A DNA stretch of 64,000 nucleotides from JANWXR01 sp964608265 (GCA_964608265.1 CAZSNP010000014.1:16773-80772); one strand, 5' to 3'. Counted from the first letter of the stretch, positions 31,961-42,184 are shown. Translations and numbers: made by a program. The notes: generated by a model not told the origin, from the sequence alone.

Positions 31961-33571
31961 TGCCTGCCTGAGCCTCTGCAGCGCCGCGCGCACCCTTTCC
32001 CAGGCAGCTTTCGTCTCCTTCGCCTTTTCTTTCTCGACAGGCACGGCGCTGTAACGCGCCTGGTCGAAAGCTTCGGTGAGGGCGCGCACGTCGGTTCGCG
32101 CTTCTTCAAGCTTATCTTCCAGCACCGGGTCGTACTCGTCCGGCGTCTGCGGCGGCTTGCGCGGGAAGCCCAACTGCCCGGCGCGGCGTAACGTGCTCAG
32201 GTAGAAGTACAACACCTGCTCGCGCGGCGTCGCGCCGCCCAGGCGGAAGAAGCGTGGCCCAGGCACGGGCAGGCGCGTGAACAGTTCGCGCAGCCGTTCG
32301 AGGGGACGCAGTTCGCGTAAAGCTTCGGCCCACTGGCCCGTTTGTTTGCGGAGGAAGTCCACGATCAGTCGCAGGGCGCGGAACAACCGCGCGTTCCTGA
32401 TGGCCTGCACCAGTTCGGGGCGTTCGCGCAAGTAGGCAAAGATGATATAGGTCACCATCGCGGCGACGACGAGCCAGAAGGCCAACGAGCGCAATAGTTC
32501 CAGATCGAGACCGGGAATGGTCAGCGGCGGCGGGATGGGGCCGGGCGGCGGCGTCGGTTCGGCGGTGGGAGCCGGGGTCGGGAGCGGAGCGGTTTGCGGC
32601 GGCAGTTCCGAGGCGGGCGGCGCGAGCAGCATCAGGAGTGAAGCGAAGAGGGTCGCAATCAAGACTGACAAAATGTACAGGCCGAAAAACAGCGCGCCGA
32701 TGATGGCGCTGACGATACCCAGCAATCCCTCGCCGTAGAAGGTGGGCAGCGAGAACGCGATCAGGGCGGCGATCAACACGAAGAGCAGCGAGTGCCGCGC
32801 CCAGCGCCCGGCGAGTTGGTTGCTGACTTGCGCGCCCTCGCCCTGCCAAACCGCCGACCAGTGCGCGAAGTTGGCCTGCCCCATCAACACCAGGCCGAGC
32901 GTGAAGTAGAGCAGGGCATTGGCCACCAGGCCGGTGACCGCGCCGCAGGGCGGCGATTGAGAAGCGCGAAGCGCTTCTCCAGCGCAAGCAAAGCCTGCGC
33001 CCGCCCCGCGCCCGAAGTCGAGCAGCGCCTCGAAGCCGATGCGGGCCAGGCCGGAGGTGAAGAGCAGCAGCAGCCCGCCCCAGAAAAAGCGCGTGGTGAT
33101 CTCCTCGCGCGGCGAGACCTCGCGCAGCGGGGCCTCGGGGTCGCGCAACTCTTCGAGATTGGCGGTGGTGTCGGTGACGGCCAGCAACGCCAGCACGGCG
33201 AGCAGGTAGTTGACGACGGTCTGCCCGTCGAAGATGGCGCCGGGGGTGTTGGCCCAGGTGCGCAGATCGGCGATGACGACGCTCAACGGCTGGCCGACGT
33301 AGACACCGGCTTTGATGAGGACGAACAGAAAGGCGAACTCGAAGACGCGCGCGCGCCAGCGATTGGCGAGCCGCATGCGGGGCGAGTGCATCAGCCGGTA
33401 CGAATAGTGCGCCTCGAGCGCGGCCAGCGTGCAGCTCAGCACCGTCCACGACAAATTCCATGGCGGCCACAACAGCCGGATGAACTCGGCCACGCTCCAC
33501 GCCACGCACGCCGCCATCGCCGCCATCAGGGCCGGCCGCAACCCATCGCGCACCCAGCTTTCGCGGGTCAT
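31925..33571 (-). CDS. Membrane protein with C-terminal DUF4129-like domain
   Basis: 548 residues. About eight to ten hydrophobic segments in two groups (residues about 15-150 and 165-330), a Pro-rich extracytoplasmic linker (PPQTAPLPTPAPTAEPTPPPGPIPPP), one more helix (LAFWLVVAAMVTYIIFAYL), and a cytosolic C-terminal domain. That domain contains EQVLYFYLSTLRRAGQLGFPR and PQTPDEY, the hallmarks of DUF4129. DUF4129 proteins accompany MoxR ATPases, DUF58 proteins and transglutaminase-like proteins, and that is the context here. The last residues are repeat-derived. Probably acts with the two upstream genes in envelope assembly or stress. A transglutaminase core is not seen in the window. Confidence 0.72.
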   Translation of the reverse strand: MTRESWVRDGLRPALMAAMAACVAWSVAEFIRLLWPPWNLSWTVLSCTLAALEAHYSYRLMHSPRMRLANRWRARVFEFAFLFVLIKAGVYVGQPLSVVIADLRTWANTPGAIFDGQTVVNYLLAVLALLAVTDTTANLEELRDPEAPLREVSPREEITTRFFWGGLLLLFTSGLARIGFEALLDFGRGAGAGFACAGEALRASQSPPCGAVTGLVANALLYFTLGLVLMGQANFAHWSAVWQGEGAQVSNQLAGRWARHSLLFVLIAALIAFSLPTFYGEGLLGIVSAIIGALFFGLYILSVLIATLFASLLMLLAPPASELPPQTAPLPTPAPTAEPTPPPGPIPPPLTIPGLDLELLRSLAFWLVVAAMVTYIIFAYLRERPELVQAIRNARLFRALRLIVDFLRKQTGQWAEALRELRPLERLRELFTRLPVPGPRFFRLGGATPREQVLYFYLSTLRRAGQLGFPRKPPQTPDEYDPVLEDKLEEARTDVRALTEAFDQARYSAVPVEKEKAKETKAAWERVRAALQRLRQANTDREATKDTK

Positions 33572-33631
33572 TGCCTGTGCCCTGTCGCCGTGAGCGGAGC
33601 CGGGGCCGAACGTGGCGTCATCATCCGTCCT

Positions 33632-34825
33632 TCAATTCGCCGCAAAGCCGGCCTCCACGTCGCGCTCGTGCCAAACGGGATAGACCGGGATGCGGAGCAG
33701 CGCCGCGCGTTGCTCGTTGACGCGGCTGGCGCGAGACGGCTGCACGAGGATGAGGGCCAGCGGGAAGCCGGCCTCCCGCAGCAGCGCCAGCGTATCGAGC
33801 AGCTCCGGCGTATCGCGCCCGCTGATGACGACGAGGCTGGTGCCCCACGGCAGGTGCGGGCGCTGCGCGCGCAGAAATTCGGTGAACGAGGCCTCAGTCG
33901 TCATGTGTACCCGCGCCAGCGCCTCGAGCACCGTCATCAAATGCGCGCGCTCGCCGCGCGCCGGCAGCACGAAGCGCGTCTCGGCGTCGCACAGCGCGTC
34001 GTGCGCCTCGGCGGCCAGCCCCACCGGCTGCCGCTCATGCACGCTGATGTGATGGGCGACCGAGGCCGCGATGGTGATGGCCAGCTCCATCGCCTCGTGC
34101 CGGCCGCGCCTGTCGTAGCCGTCGGCGCTGAGGTCGAGAAAGATCATGGTCTCGCGCGCGATGGCGGGCTGATAGGTTTTCACGAGCAGCCGGCCCGTGC
34201 TGGCCGTCGCCGGCCAGTGGATGCGGCGCAGCGAATCGCCGGGGGCATAATCGCGCACACCGGTGACGCGCGCCGGGTCCTCGAACAGCGGCAGGCGCGC
34301 GCGCAGCGACGCCAGCGGTGAGCGCGTCGGCAGGCCCAACCGGCTCAACGGCAGGATGCGGGGATAGACGATCATCGGCTGGCGCGGGGTCTCGGCGCTC
34401 AACGCTTTCGTCACGCCGAACAAATCGCCCGTGCGCACCGTGAGCGGGCCGAGGGCGTACACGCCGCGCTTGTGGCAGTGGAGGGTGTATGTCAGCTCAT
34501 CGCTGCCGCGCGGCCCGAGGCTGAAGACGCGCGCGTGCCGCAGCGGCGCGGAAAGATCCACCGGCACCGACTCCTTCACCATCAGCCACGTCACCGGCAG
34601 CGCGCCCGTGTTGCGGACTTCGACCCGCACCGGCACATCGTCGCCGTGAAAGGCGCGGTTGACGTACTCGCGCGTGATGCGGATGTGTTGCAGGTTGCGC
34701 CGCGACCACCAGCGCGCGGCCAGCCACATCCCAAAGAACAAATACGCAATCGTGAAGAAGAAATCAATCCGCAAGACGATGGCGAGCAGAAAGAGGAAGA
34801 GGAGGAAGGGGAGGAAGCCGAGCAT
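33632..34825 (-). CDS. DUF58 domain protein (vWA-like)
   Basis: 397 residues from the ATG at 34825 (MLGFLPFLLF); the longer frame to 34918 translates a GA-rich tract. Two N-terminal membrane helices (about residues 3-40), an extracytoplasmic-like beta domain (VEVRNTGALPVTWLMVKESVP), then the DUF58 signature VRDYAPGDSLRRIHWPATASTGRLLVK and a vWA-like fold with IFLDLSADGYD. DUF58 proteins are partners of MoxR ATPases and are thought to be chaperoned or activated by them. It is the middle gene of moxR, DUF58, DUF4129. Confidence 0.85.
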   Translation of the reverse strand: MLGFLPFLLFLFLLAIVLRIDFFFTIAYLFFGMWLAARWWSRRNLQHIRITREYVNRAFHGDDVPVRVEVRNTGALPVTWLMVKESVPVDLSAPLRHARVFSLGPRGSDELTYTLHCHKRGVYALGPLTVRTGDLFGVTKALSAETPRQPMIVYPRILPLSRLGLPTRSPLASLRARLPLFEDPARVTGVRDYAPGDSLRRIHWPATASTGRLLVKTYQPAIARETMIFLDLSADGYDRRGRHEAMELAITIAASVAHHISVHERQPVGLAAEAHDALCDAETRFVLPARGERAHLMTVLEALARVHMTTEASFTEFLRAQRPHLPWGTSLVVISGRDTPELLDTLALLREAGFPLALILVQPSRASRVNEQRAALLRIPVYPVWHERDVEAGFAAN

Positions 34826-34899
34826 GGGGGAGGGGGAGGAGGGAGGGAGAGGGAGGAGGGAAGAGGGAGGAGGGAGGAGCGCCCCTCCTCCCTCCTCTC

Positions 34900-34925
<26 letters not shown>
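34826..34925. repeat. Polypurine/polypyrimidine tract with mirror and hairpin symmetry
   Basis: About 55 bp of nearly pure purine (GGGAGG/GAGGAG) run into about 40 bp of nearly pure pyrimidine. GAGGAGGGAGGAG pairs perfectly with CTCCTCCCTCCTC across a CGCCC loop at about 34880. It overlaps the end of moxR, whose last residues (GWRVEG) come from it, and lies immediately upstream of the DUF58 start, where it could form a hairpin or triplex. Confidence 0.65.
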
Positions 34926-35871
<946 letters not shown>

Positions 35872-35922
35872 GGCAGGCCGATTGTGCCATGAATTACCTG
35901 CGTGCGTTTCACGCTCTACGCG

Positions 35923-36282
35923 TCACTCCTTTTTCTCTTCCTTCTTTTCTTCCTTGTGCCAGCGCAGGGTGACGTTGTAGCTCGCTTCGGCGGCGCCCTT
36001 GGCCACGAAGAGGTTGCCGACCTCGCCGCTGGCCTTCAGGCTGAAGGTCACTTCCATCTCATCCGGCGGCTGGCTCAAATCGCGCAGCTTGCTCACCAGC
36101 AGGTTGGCCGACGAGCGCACGCCGTCCACGGCCTGGTCGAACGACACCCTGGCCTGCTCGGCGGGCTTATCGCCCTCGCTGCCGGCCTTCACAAATCCGC
36201 CGCCGGTCGCCTTCTTCTCATCCGCCGCTTCGATCAGAATACTCCCGCCGCCCTCGAGAGGGAACTCCACATACTTGCTCAT
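35923..36282 (-). CDS. Trypco1-like (CU044_2847 family) small protein
   Basis: 119 residues: an N-terminal strand motif YVEFPLEGGGSILIEA, a central helix FDQAVDGVRSSANLLVSKLRDL, the PPDEMEVTFSLKASGEVGNLFVAKG segment and the end motif ASYNVTLRW, followed by a Lys/Glu tail. These match the trypsin-co-occurring domain 1 pattern (CU044_2847 family), found with trypsin-like and AAA-type proteins of predicted conflict systems. Here its neighbours are a MoxR ATPase gene (52 bp away, opposite order) and a hydrolase; no trypsin is adjacent. The closest trypsin-fold protease is the HtrA-like gene at 52.5 kb. Function unknown. Confidence 0.75.
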   Translation of the reverse strand: MSKYVEFPLEGGGSILIEAADEKKATGGGFVKAGSEGDKPAEQARVSFDQAVDGVRSSANLLVSKLRDLSQPPDEMEVTFSLKASGEVGNLFVAKGAAEASYNVTLRWHKEEKKEEKKE

Positions 36283-36480
36283 GCCGTGCTCCTTGTCAGA
36301 GGTCTTGGAATTTACAACCTCATCCCCCGAGCGCGGCGCGAATCAACTCCTCAAGCGCGGCGCTGGGGGATAGAGGGGGATAGTGCGCCGATTATAGCCG
36401 CGACCGTGTTAGCGAAACATACACACCCAACCCGGCACATTTGGGGATACAATCACGGCCACGCTGAAAAGACAAGGCCC

Positions 36481-37146
36481 ATGAGCACCATCACCCTCGG
36501 CTCCGTCTCCGGTCACCTCGCCACGCCCACCGGCAAGGGCCCGTGGCCGGCCGTCATCGTCGTGCAGGAGTGGTGGGGCCTCAACGACAACATCCGCCGC
36601 ATCGCCGACCGCTTCGCCCTCGAGGGCTACCTCGCCTTCGCGCCCGACCTCTATCACGGCGAGCTGGCCGGCCCCGGCGAGAACGAGAAGGCGATGGGCC
36701 TGGTGCAGAAGTACGGCCCGCACGGCCCGGAGGCGTTGCAGTCGGTTTACGACGCGCTCAAGGAATATCCGAACACCACCGGTAAAATCGGCAGCGTGGG
36801 CTTTTGCTTCGGCGGGCGGATGTCGCTGGCGCTCGGGGTGACGCGCCCGGTGGATGCGGTCTGCACGTTCTACGGCGGGCAGATGCAATTGCTCTTCGAC
36901 AAGCTCGGCAGCCTGCACGGCCCGGTGCTCGGCCTGTTCGGCGACGCCGATCAATCCATCCCGGCCGGCACCATCGAGGAGTTTGAGCGCGTGCTGACCA
37001 GGCACAACATCGAGCACGAGATCAAGGTCTACCCCAACTCCGGCCACGCCTTTTTTCGTGATGGCGACCCGACCAGTTACCGGCCCGAGGCCGCGCGGGA
37101 TGCGTGGGACAGGGTGAAGAAGTTTTTTGCGCGCAATCTAAATTGA
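36481..37146 (+). CDS. Dienelactone hydrolase family protein
   Basis: 221 residues from the ATG at 36481 (MSTITLGSVSGHLA). Alpha/beta hydrolase with the dienelactone hydrolase triad: Cys108 in GFCFGG, Asp in GDADQSIP (about 155) and His in SGHAFF (about 187). VVVQEWWGLNDNIRRIADRFA is the usual oxyanion-side motif, here VIVVQEWWG. Such enzymes open dienelactones or related esters. The gene has a TACAAT -10-like box about 30 bp upstream. It is followed by a repeat-like AACCGCGAAGCCGCAAAC string and then lipB. Confidence 0.9.
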   Translation: MSTITLGSVSGHLATPTGKGPWPAVIVVQEWWGLNDNIRRIADRFALEGYLAFAPDLYHGELAGPGENEKAMGLVQKYGPHGPEALQSVYDALKEYPNTTGKIGSVGFCFGGRMSLALGVTRPVDAVCTFYGGQMQLLFDKLGSLHGPVLGLFGDADQSIPAGTIEEFERVLTRHNIEHEIKVYPNSGHAFFRDGDPTSYRPEAARDAWDRVKKFFARNLN

Positions 37147-37225
37147 ACCGCGAAGCCGCAAACGGCGCGAAGGACTTCTGAAATCCTGGCGCACCCCTTT
37201 GCGGGCCTCACGCATTGGCGATGAA

Positions 37226-37948
37226 ATGACTCTTTGTGAAGTCCGCTGCCTGGGCCGAGTGCCGTACGCCGAGGCGTGGGAGTTGCAGAAGCAGCTCGCC
37301 GCGCAGCGCGCCGCCGGCGAAATCCCCGATACGTTGCTGCTGCTCGAACATCCACACACGTATACGTTTGGCCGCAGAGGACAGGCCGAAAATCTTTTGT
37401 TGGATGAGGCCGCACTGGCCGCGCGCGGCATCGAAGTGCAGTGGGTGGATCGCGGCGGGGATGTGACCTATCACGGCCCCGGCCAACTCGTCGGTTACCC
37501 GATCATGCAACTCGGCACGCCGGCGCGTGAGGGTGGACGCATCCCGCAGGCCGATTACGTCGGCTACGTGCGCCGCCTCGAGGCGATGCTGATCCGCGCA
37601 TGCGCGCGATTCGGTCTCGTCGCCAGGCAGGTGGCCGGGCTGACGGGGGTGTGGGTGCAGCCGCCATCAGCGCGGCTCGCCCCCTCGAAGATCGCCGCCA
37701 TCGGCGTGAAGGTGGATGCGCGCGGCATCAGCCAGCACGGCTTTGCCCTCAACGTCGCCCCCGACATGGATTACTGGAACGGCATCATCGGCTGCGGCTT
37801 GAAGGAGCACGCCTCGATCGCGTTAGCCGATTTGCTCGAACCTGTGCCCTCGATGGAGGCGGTGATGGACGAAGTAATACGGCAGTTCGGCGCGGTCTTC
37901 GAGCGCGAGATGGCGCTGCGCCAACCGGCACGCTCACGCCAAATTTAG
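37226..37948 (+). CDS. lipB: Octanoyltransferase LipB
   Basis: 240 residues from the ATG at 37226 (MTLCEVR). It moves octanoyl groups from acyl carrier protein to lipoyl domains, the first step of lipoate synthesis. The family motifs are LLLEHPHTYTFGRRG, VDRGGDVTYHGPGQLVGYPI, GLTGVWV, the catalytic Lys in SKIAAIGVKV (about 154) and the thioester Cys in IIGCGLKEHASIAL (about 188). It ends before a good terminator. LipA is not in the window. Confidence 0.95.
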   Translation: MTLCEVRCLGRVPYAEAWELQKQLAAQRAAGEIPDTLLLLEHPHTYTFGRRGQAENLLLDEAALAARGIEVQWVDRGGDVTYHGPGQLVGYPIMQLGTPAREGGRIPQADYVGYVRRLEAMLIRACARFGLVARQVAGLTGVWVQPPSARLAPSKIAAIGVKVDARGISQHGFALNVAPDMDYWNGIIGCGLKEHASIALADLLEPVPSMEAVMDEVIRQFGAVFEREMALRQPARSRQI

Positions 37949-38049
37949 CCGGCGGGCCCTGCGCGCGTGCGTCAAACCGCCGATAACAGCGTCACTGAGG
38001 GCGCGAAACTCACAGCGAGCACCATTCACCCTTCAGCGCACACCTCAGC

Positions 38050-38083
38050 CCGGGCCGCTCTGCAGAGCAGCCCGGTTTTGTTT
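38050..38083 (+). terminator. Intrinsic terminator after lipB
   Basis: CCGGGC (38050-38055) and GCCCGG (38070-38075) enclose the palindrome GCTCTGCAGAGC, followed by TTTTGTTT. It lies about 100 bp after the lipB stop. Confidence 0.85.
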
Positions 38084-38131
38084 CCGCAACCTCCACCAAC
38101 TCGGTTATGATGCGGGCGAAAGGAGAGCCCT

Positions 38132-39118
38132 ATGCGTTACTTCCTCACCGGCGCCACCGGCTTCCTCGGCGGCCGCGTGGCCCGGCAACTGCGCCAGGCC
38201 GGGCACGACGTCGTCGCCGTGGTGCGCAATCCCGAGAAGGCCAAAGACCTGGCCGGCCTCGGCGTGCAACTGGCCAAGGGCGATGTCACCGAAAAGGACT
38301 CTATGCGCGCGCCGATGACGGGCGCCGACGGCGTGTATCACATCGCCGGCTGGTACAAGATCGGGGTGAAGGACAAAGCGCCGGGCGTCGCCATCAACAT
38401 TGACGGCACGCGCAACGTGCTGCAATTGATGAAGGAGTTGAAGATCCCAAAGGGTGTGTACACCAGCACGCTCGCCGTCAACTCCGATACCGGCGGCAGG
38501 CTGGTGGACGAGAGCTACCGCTTCACCGGCGCCCATCTCAGCGAATACGATCGCACCAAGGCCGCCGCACACGATGTGGCCGAGCAGTTCATCCGCGACG
38601 GGTTGCCGCTCGTCATCGTGCAGCCCGGCCTGATCTACGGCCCCGGCGACCAGGGCCCGTCGCACGATGCCATCGTGAGTTATCTCAAGCGCCAATTGCC
38701 GATGATGCCGCAGCATACGGCGTATTGCTGGGGGCATGTGGACGACATCGCGCGCGGGCATATCCTGGCGATGGAGAAGGGCAGGCCCGGCGAGAACTAC
38801 TTCGTCTGCGGCCCGGCCCACACATTAATCGAAGCGATTAAGCTGGCCGAGCAGATCACCGGCATCCCCGCGCCGGGCATGACCGCGCCGCCGTGGCTGC
38901 TCAGGGCGATGAGCGGGCTGGTGAGCGCCATCGAGCCCGTCGTCTCTGTGCCCTACAATTACAGCAGCGAGTATCTGCGAGTGAGCGCCGGCGCGACGTA
39001 CCTCGGCAGCAATGCGAAGGCGAAGCGCGAGTTGGGCTGGGAGCCGCGCGCGTTGAAGGACGGCTTACCCGAGATGTTGCAGTGGGAGATGGAACAGTTG
39101 GGGATGAAACGCAGTTGA
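38132..39118 (+). CDS. NAD-dependent epimerase/dehydratase (extended SDR)
   Basis: 328 residues with an AGGAGA ribosome site. N-terminal Rossmann motif TGATGFLGGRVARQL (residues 6-20, GXXGXXG), a GADGVYHIAGWY region, the serine of the catalytic site in YTSTLAVNSD, and an active-site YDRTKAAAH (YXXXK). These show an extended short-chain dehydrogenase that uses NAD(P). It resembles the dihydroflavonol-4-reductase/hopanoid-associated sugar epimerase-like group (AYCWGHVDDIARGHILAMEKGRPGENYFV). The substrate is unknown. The next gene follows at 41 bp on the same strand but has its own -10 box. Confidence 0.87.
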   Translation: MRYFLTGATGFLGGRVARQLRQAGHDVVAVVRNPEKAKDLAGLGVQLAKGDVTEKDSMRAPMTGADGVYHIAGWYKIGVKDKAPGVAINIDGTRNVLQLMKELKIPKGVYTSTLAVNSDTGGRLVDESYRFTGAHLSEYDRTKAAAHDVAEQFIRDGLPLVIVQPGLIYGPGDQGPSHDAIVSYLKRQLPMMPQHTAYCWGHVDDIARGHILAMEKGRPGENYFVCGPAHTLIEAIKLAEQITGIPAPGMTAPPWLLRAMSGLVSAIEPVVSVPYNYSSEYLRVSAGATYLGSNAKAKRELGWEPRALKDGLPEMLQWEMEQLGMKRS

Positions 39119-39158
39119 GCGAATAGCGCCCGCCGCACATGTGCGCTACACTGTTGGC

Positions 39159-39791
39159 ATGAATACGCTCTCCAACCCGCAACGCATCGAGGGTACCGGC
39201 CGCCTCGAGGCGTTGAGCGACGGCGTCATCGCCATCGTTGCCACGCTCCTCATCATCGAAGTGCATGTGCCCGAGATCGAGTCGCTCACCACCGCCGGGG
39301 TGTTGGCCGCGCTGTCCGCGCTGGCCCCCAAGCTCATCAGCTTTGCCATCAGCTTTTTCACCATCGCCATCTTCTGGGTCAATCACCATCATTTCTTCTC
39401 GCGCATCACCCACTCGAACTGGAAGCTGCTGTGGTTGAACAACTTCCTGCTCTTCTGGCTGACGGTGGTGCCGTTCACCACCGCCTTCGTCGGCGACTAC
39501 CCCACCCAGCCGCTGGTGGTGGCGTTGTACGGCGTCAACCTCAGCCTGGCCGGGTTGAGTTTTGTGTTGATGGGCCAGTATGTGTTCTTCATGAGCGACT
39601 TGATGCCGGACTCCATTCCGCTGCGTGACCGGCGTTTTGAGTGGGGCCGGAGCTGGGTGGGCGTCATCGCTTACGCGCTGGCTGCGCTGTTGGCCTTCGT
39701 GTCGGTCTACATCGCCTTGATCCTGCTCGCTTTGATCCCATTCTTCTACGTCGTGCCCAACCTGCTGCGCTCGGGCGAGGGGAGTTTCTGA
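39159..39791 (+). CDS. TMEM175/DUF1211 family membrane protein (putative K+ channel)
   Basis: 210 residues from the ATG at 39159, which follows a TACACT box by 6 bp. Six hydrophobic segments. The first carries the family signature RLEALSDGVIAIVATLLIIEV, a variant of RXXXFSDGVXAI (Phe replaced by Leu), and later IFWVNHHHFFSRI and LLFWLTVVPFTTAFVG. Bacterial TMEM175 homologues form tetrameric potassium-selective channels. The usual filter Leu/Ile residues lie in helix 1. It is followed by a molybdoenzyme gene. Confidence 0.85.
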   Translation: MNTLSNPQRIEGTGRLEALSDGVIAIVATLLIIEVHVPEIESLTTAGVLAALSALAPKLISFAISFFTIAIFWVNHHHFFSRITHSNWKLLWLNNFLLFWLTVVPFTTAFVGDYPTQPLVVALYGVNLSLAGLSFVLMGQYVFFMSDLMPDSIPLRDRRFEWGRSWVGVIAYALAALLAFVSVYIALILLALIPFFYVVPNLLRSGEGSF

Positions 39792-39857
39792 GCGATTGAG
39801 CGGCGGGCTCTCTGTGGTAAAGTTTTCGGCGACCCAACCACAGGAGTAAACTCAACC

Positions 39858-42149
39858 ATGGCCTTCTCAGCCCTCGTGGGGGCGCGCGTCAAGCGCAAGG
39901 AAGACCCGCGCCTCATCACCGGCGCGGCACAGTACACGGGCGACCTCAGCCTGCCCGGCATGCAGTTTGTCGCCTTTGTGCGCAGCCCGTACGCCCACGC
40001 CCTCATCCGCAACATCGACTCGACCGCCGCCCGCAGCCTGCCCGGCGTCGGCGCCGTCTTCACCGGCGCGGAGTTGCGCGAGGCCTATGGCCCGATGCCG
40101 ATGGAGGACGCCGGCAAGGATGAGACGCACACGCACTACCCGCTTTCGGTGGAGCGGGTGCGTTACGCGGGCGAGGCCGTGGCCTGCGTGGTGGCCGATT
40201 CAGCGCAAGCCGCTGCCGAGGGCGCGCTGGCCGTGACCGTGGAGTGGGAGCCGCTGCCGGTGGCCGGTGATCTGCACGCGGCCCTGGCCGAGGGCGCGCC
40301 GCGCGTCTTCGACGACCTGCCCGACAACGTCGAGCATGTGTGGACGCGCAAACGCGGCGAGCCGGACAAAGCCTTTGCCCAGGCACAGCGCGTGGTGACG
40401 CTGGCGATGAACAATCAACGGCTGGCCGGTGTGCCGATGGAGCCGCGCGCCACGCTGGCCGCGCCCGACCCGCAGACCGGCGGGCTGACGGTGTGGACGA
40501 GCACGCAGGCCGCCCACGGCATCCGCACCGAGCTGGCCAAAATCCTCAGGCTGCCCGAGAACATCGTGCGCGTCATCGCGCCGGAGGTCGGCGGCGGCTT
40601 CGGGTTGAAGATCGGGCTGTTCGCCGAAGATGCCGTGTTGGCGGCGCTGGCGTTGCGGCTGAAGCGACCGGTGCGCTGGGCCGAGACGCGCAGCGAGCAC
40701 ATGCTCGCCACCACGCACGGGCGCGCGCAACTCGCCGAACTCTCCGCCGCCGTGCAGGCCGATGGCACCGTGACCGCGCTCAAGATGCGGGTGCGGCAGG
40801 ATTTGGGCGCGTATCCGCGCGTCACCTCCATCGGCGAACTCACCGGGCGCATGGCCGTCGGCGTCTATGCCATCCCCAATGTTGACCTCGAGATCAAATG
40901 TGTGTTTACGAACACCACGCCGGTCGCGGCCTATCGCGGCGCGGGCCGGCCCGAGGCCGCGTACTACATCGAACGGCTGATGGACACCATCGCCGCCGAG
41001 ATGCAGCTCGACCCGACCGAGCTGCGGCGCAGGAACTTCATCCCGCCGAGCGCCTTTCCACTCAAGACGCCGGCCGGGCAGAAGTACGACAGCGGCGAGT
41101 ACGACAAAACGTTGAGCAAGGCGCTGGAGATTTCGGACTACGGCGCGTTGCGCGCCGAGCAGCGCCGGCGCCTGAGTGAGAACAGCCCGCGCGTGCTGGG
41201 GATTGGGGTGGCGACGTATGTCGAGATGTGCGCTTTCGGCTACGACAGCGCCGTTGTCCGCGCCGAGCCGAGCGGCACCGTCACCGTGCTCACCGGCATT
41301 TCGCCGCACGGGCAGGGGCAGCACACCACCTTCGCGCAGATGGTCAGCGATCAACTCGGCGTGCCCTTCGAGCAGATCGTGGTGAAGCACGGCGACACCG
41401 CCCTCACGCCGATGGGCCAGGGCACCATGGGCAGCCGCGGCCTCGTCGTCGGCGGGGCGGCGCTGGCGCGGGCGACCGACAAGGTGCGGGCCAGGGCGAT
41501 GCGGATCGCCGCGCACATGCTGGAGGCGGCGACCGAAGATATTGAATTGAAGGACGGGCGCTATCAGGTGAAGGGTGTGCCGAGCAAGGCGCTGACCTTC
41601 GCCGAGATCGCCGATCGCGCCTACTCCGACGACCTGCCCGACGACGTTGACACCGGCCTCGAGGCCACCGACTTCTGGCGCATCGCCGACTCCACCTGCC
41701 CGTCCGGCGCGCACCTGGCCGTGGTCGAGGTGGATCGCGAGACGGGCGAAGTGCAACTGCTCCGCTACTTCTCGGTGGATGACTGCGGGCCGCGCTTCAG
41801 CCCGATGTTGGTGGAAGGGCAGGTGCACGGCGGGCTGGCGCAGGGCATCGCGCAGGCCTTGTTCGAGGAGATGGTTTACGACGCCAACGGGCAGACGACG
41901 ACGGCGAGTCTAATGGAGTACGCCCTGCCGCATGCCGATAGCTTCCCGATGTTCACCGTGGATCAGACGGTGACTCCCTCGCCAACCAACCCGCTCGGGG
42001 TCAAGGGCATCGGCGAGGCGGCGACCATCGGCTCGACGCCGGCGATTGTGAACGCGGTGGTGGATGCGCTGCGGCCCTTCGGTGTGCGCCACCTCGACAT
42101 GCCGCTGCGCCCGGAGCGGGTGTGGCGGGCGCTGCGCTCGCCGAGTTGA
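39858..42149 (+). CDS. Molybdopterin-binding large subunit, form II CoxL/xanthine dehydrogenase type
   Basis: 763 residues. N-terminal aldehyde oxidase hammerhead domain (VKRKEDPRLITGAAQYTGDL), then molybdenum cofactor domains with VGGGFGLKIGLFAEDAVLAALAL, AYRGAGRPEA (about residue 357) and GVKGIGEAATIGSTPAIVNAV carrying the catalytic Glu. The AYRGAGR form, not AYXCSFR, places it in the form II group, whose true substrates are often not carbon monoxide. The partner genes for the FAD subunit and the 2Fe-2S subunit (CoxM, CoxS) are not adjacent. An ordinary ribosome site (AGGAG) precedes the ATG. Confidence 0.92.
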   Translation: MAFSALVGARVKRKEDPRLITGAAQYTGDLSLPGMQFVAFVRSPYAHALIRNIDSTAARSLPGVGAVFTGAELREAYGPMPMEDAGKDETHTHYPLSVERVRYAGEAVACVVADSAQAAAEGALAVTVEWEPLPVAGDLHAALAEGAPRVFDDLPDNVEHVWTRKRGEPDKAFAQAQRVVTLAMNNQRLAGVPMEPRATLAAPDPQTGGLTVWTSTQAAHGIRTELAKILRLPENIVRVIAPEVGGGFGLKIGLFAEDAVLAALALRLKRPVRWAETRSEHMLATTHGRAQLAELSAAVQADGTVTALKMRVRQDLGAYPRVTSIGELTGRMAVGVYAIPNVDLEIKCVFTNTTPVAAYRGAGRPEAAYYIERLMDTIAAEMQLDPTELRRRNFIPPSAFPLKTPAGQKYDSGEYDKTLSKALEISDYGALRAEQRRRLSENSPRVLGIGVATYVEMCAFGYDSAVVRAEPSGTVTVLTGISPHGQGQHTTFAQMVSDQLGVPFEQIVVKHGDTALTPMGQGTMGSRGLVVGGAALARATDKVRARAMRIAAHMLEAATEDIELKDGRYQVKGVPSKALTFAEIADRAYSDDLPDDVDTGLEATDFWRIADSTCPSGAHLAVVEVDRETGEVQLLRYFSVDDCGPRFSPMLVEGQVHGGLAQGIAQALFEEMVYDANGQTTTASLMEYALPHADSFPMFTVDQTVTPSPTNPLGVKGIGEAATIGSTPAIVNAVVDALRPFGVRHLDMPLRPERVWRALRSPS

Positions 42150-42184
42150 GTCGCGCCAGCGCGTGTGACCAGCGCTCACAACAA

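Noticed and set aside
32792..34321. Plus-strand frame of 509 residues
   Set aside because: Lies antisense to the DUF4129 and DUF58 genes, which have recognisable domains.
36283..36480. A second tRNA or structured RNA in the gap before the dienelactone hydrolase gene
   Set aside because: GC-rich partial symmetries (CCCCCGAGCGCGG, GCGCGGCGCTGGGGG) do not form a cloverleaf or a clean hairpin; only a likely promoter box is seen.
39858..42149. True carbon monoxide dehydrogenase
   Set aside because: The active-site loop is AYRGAGR (form II), and the medium and small subunit genes are not adjacent.
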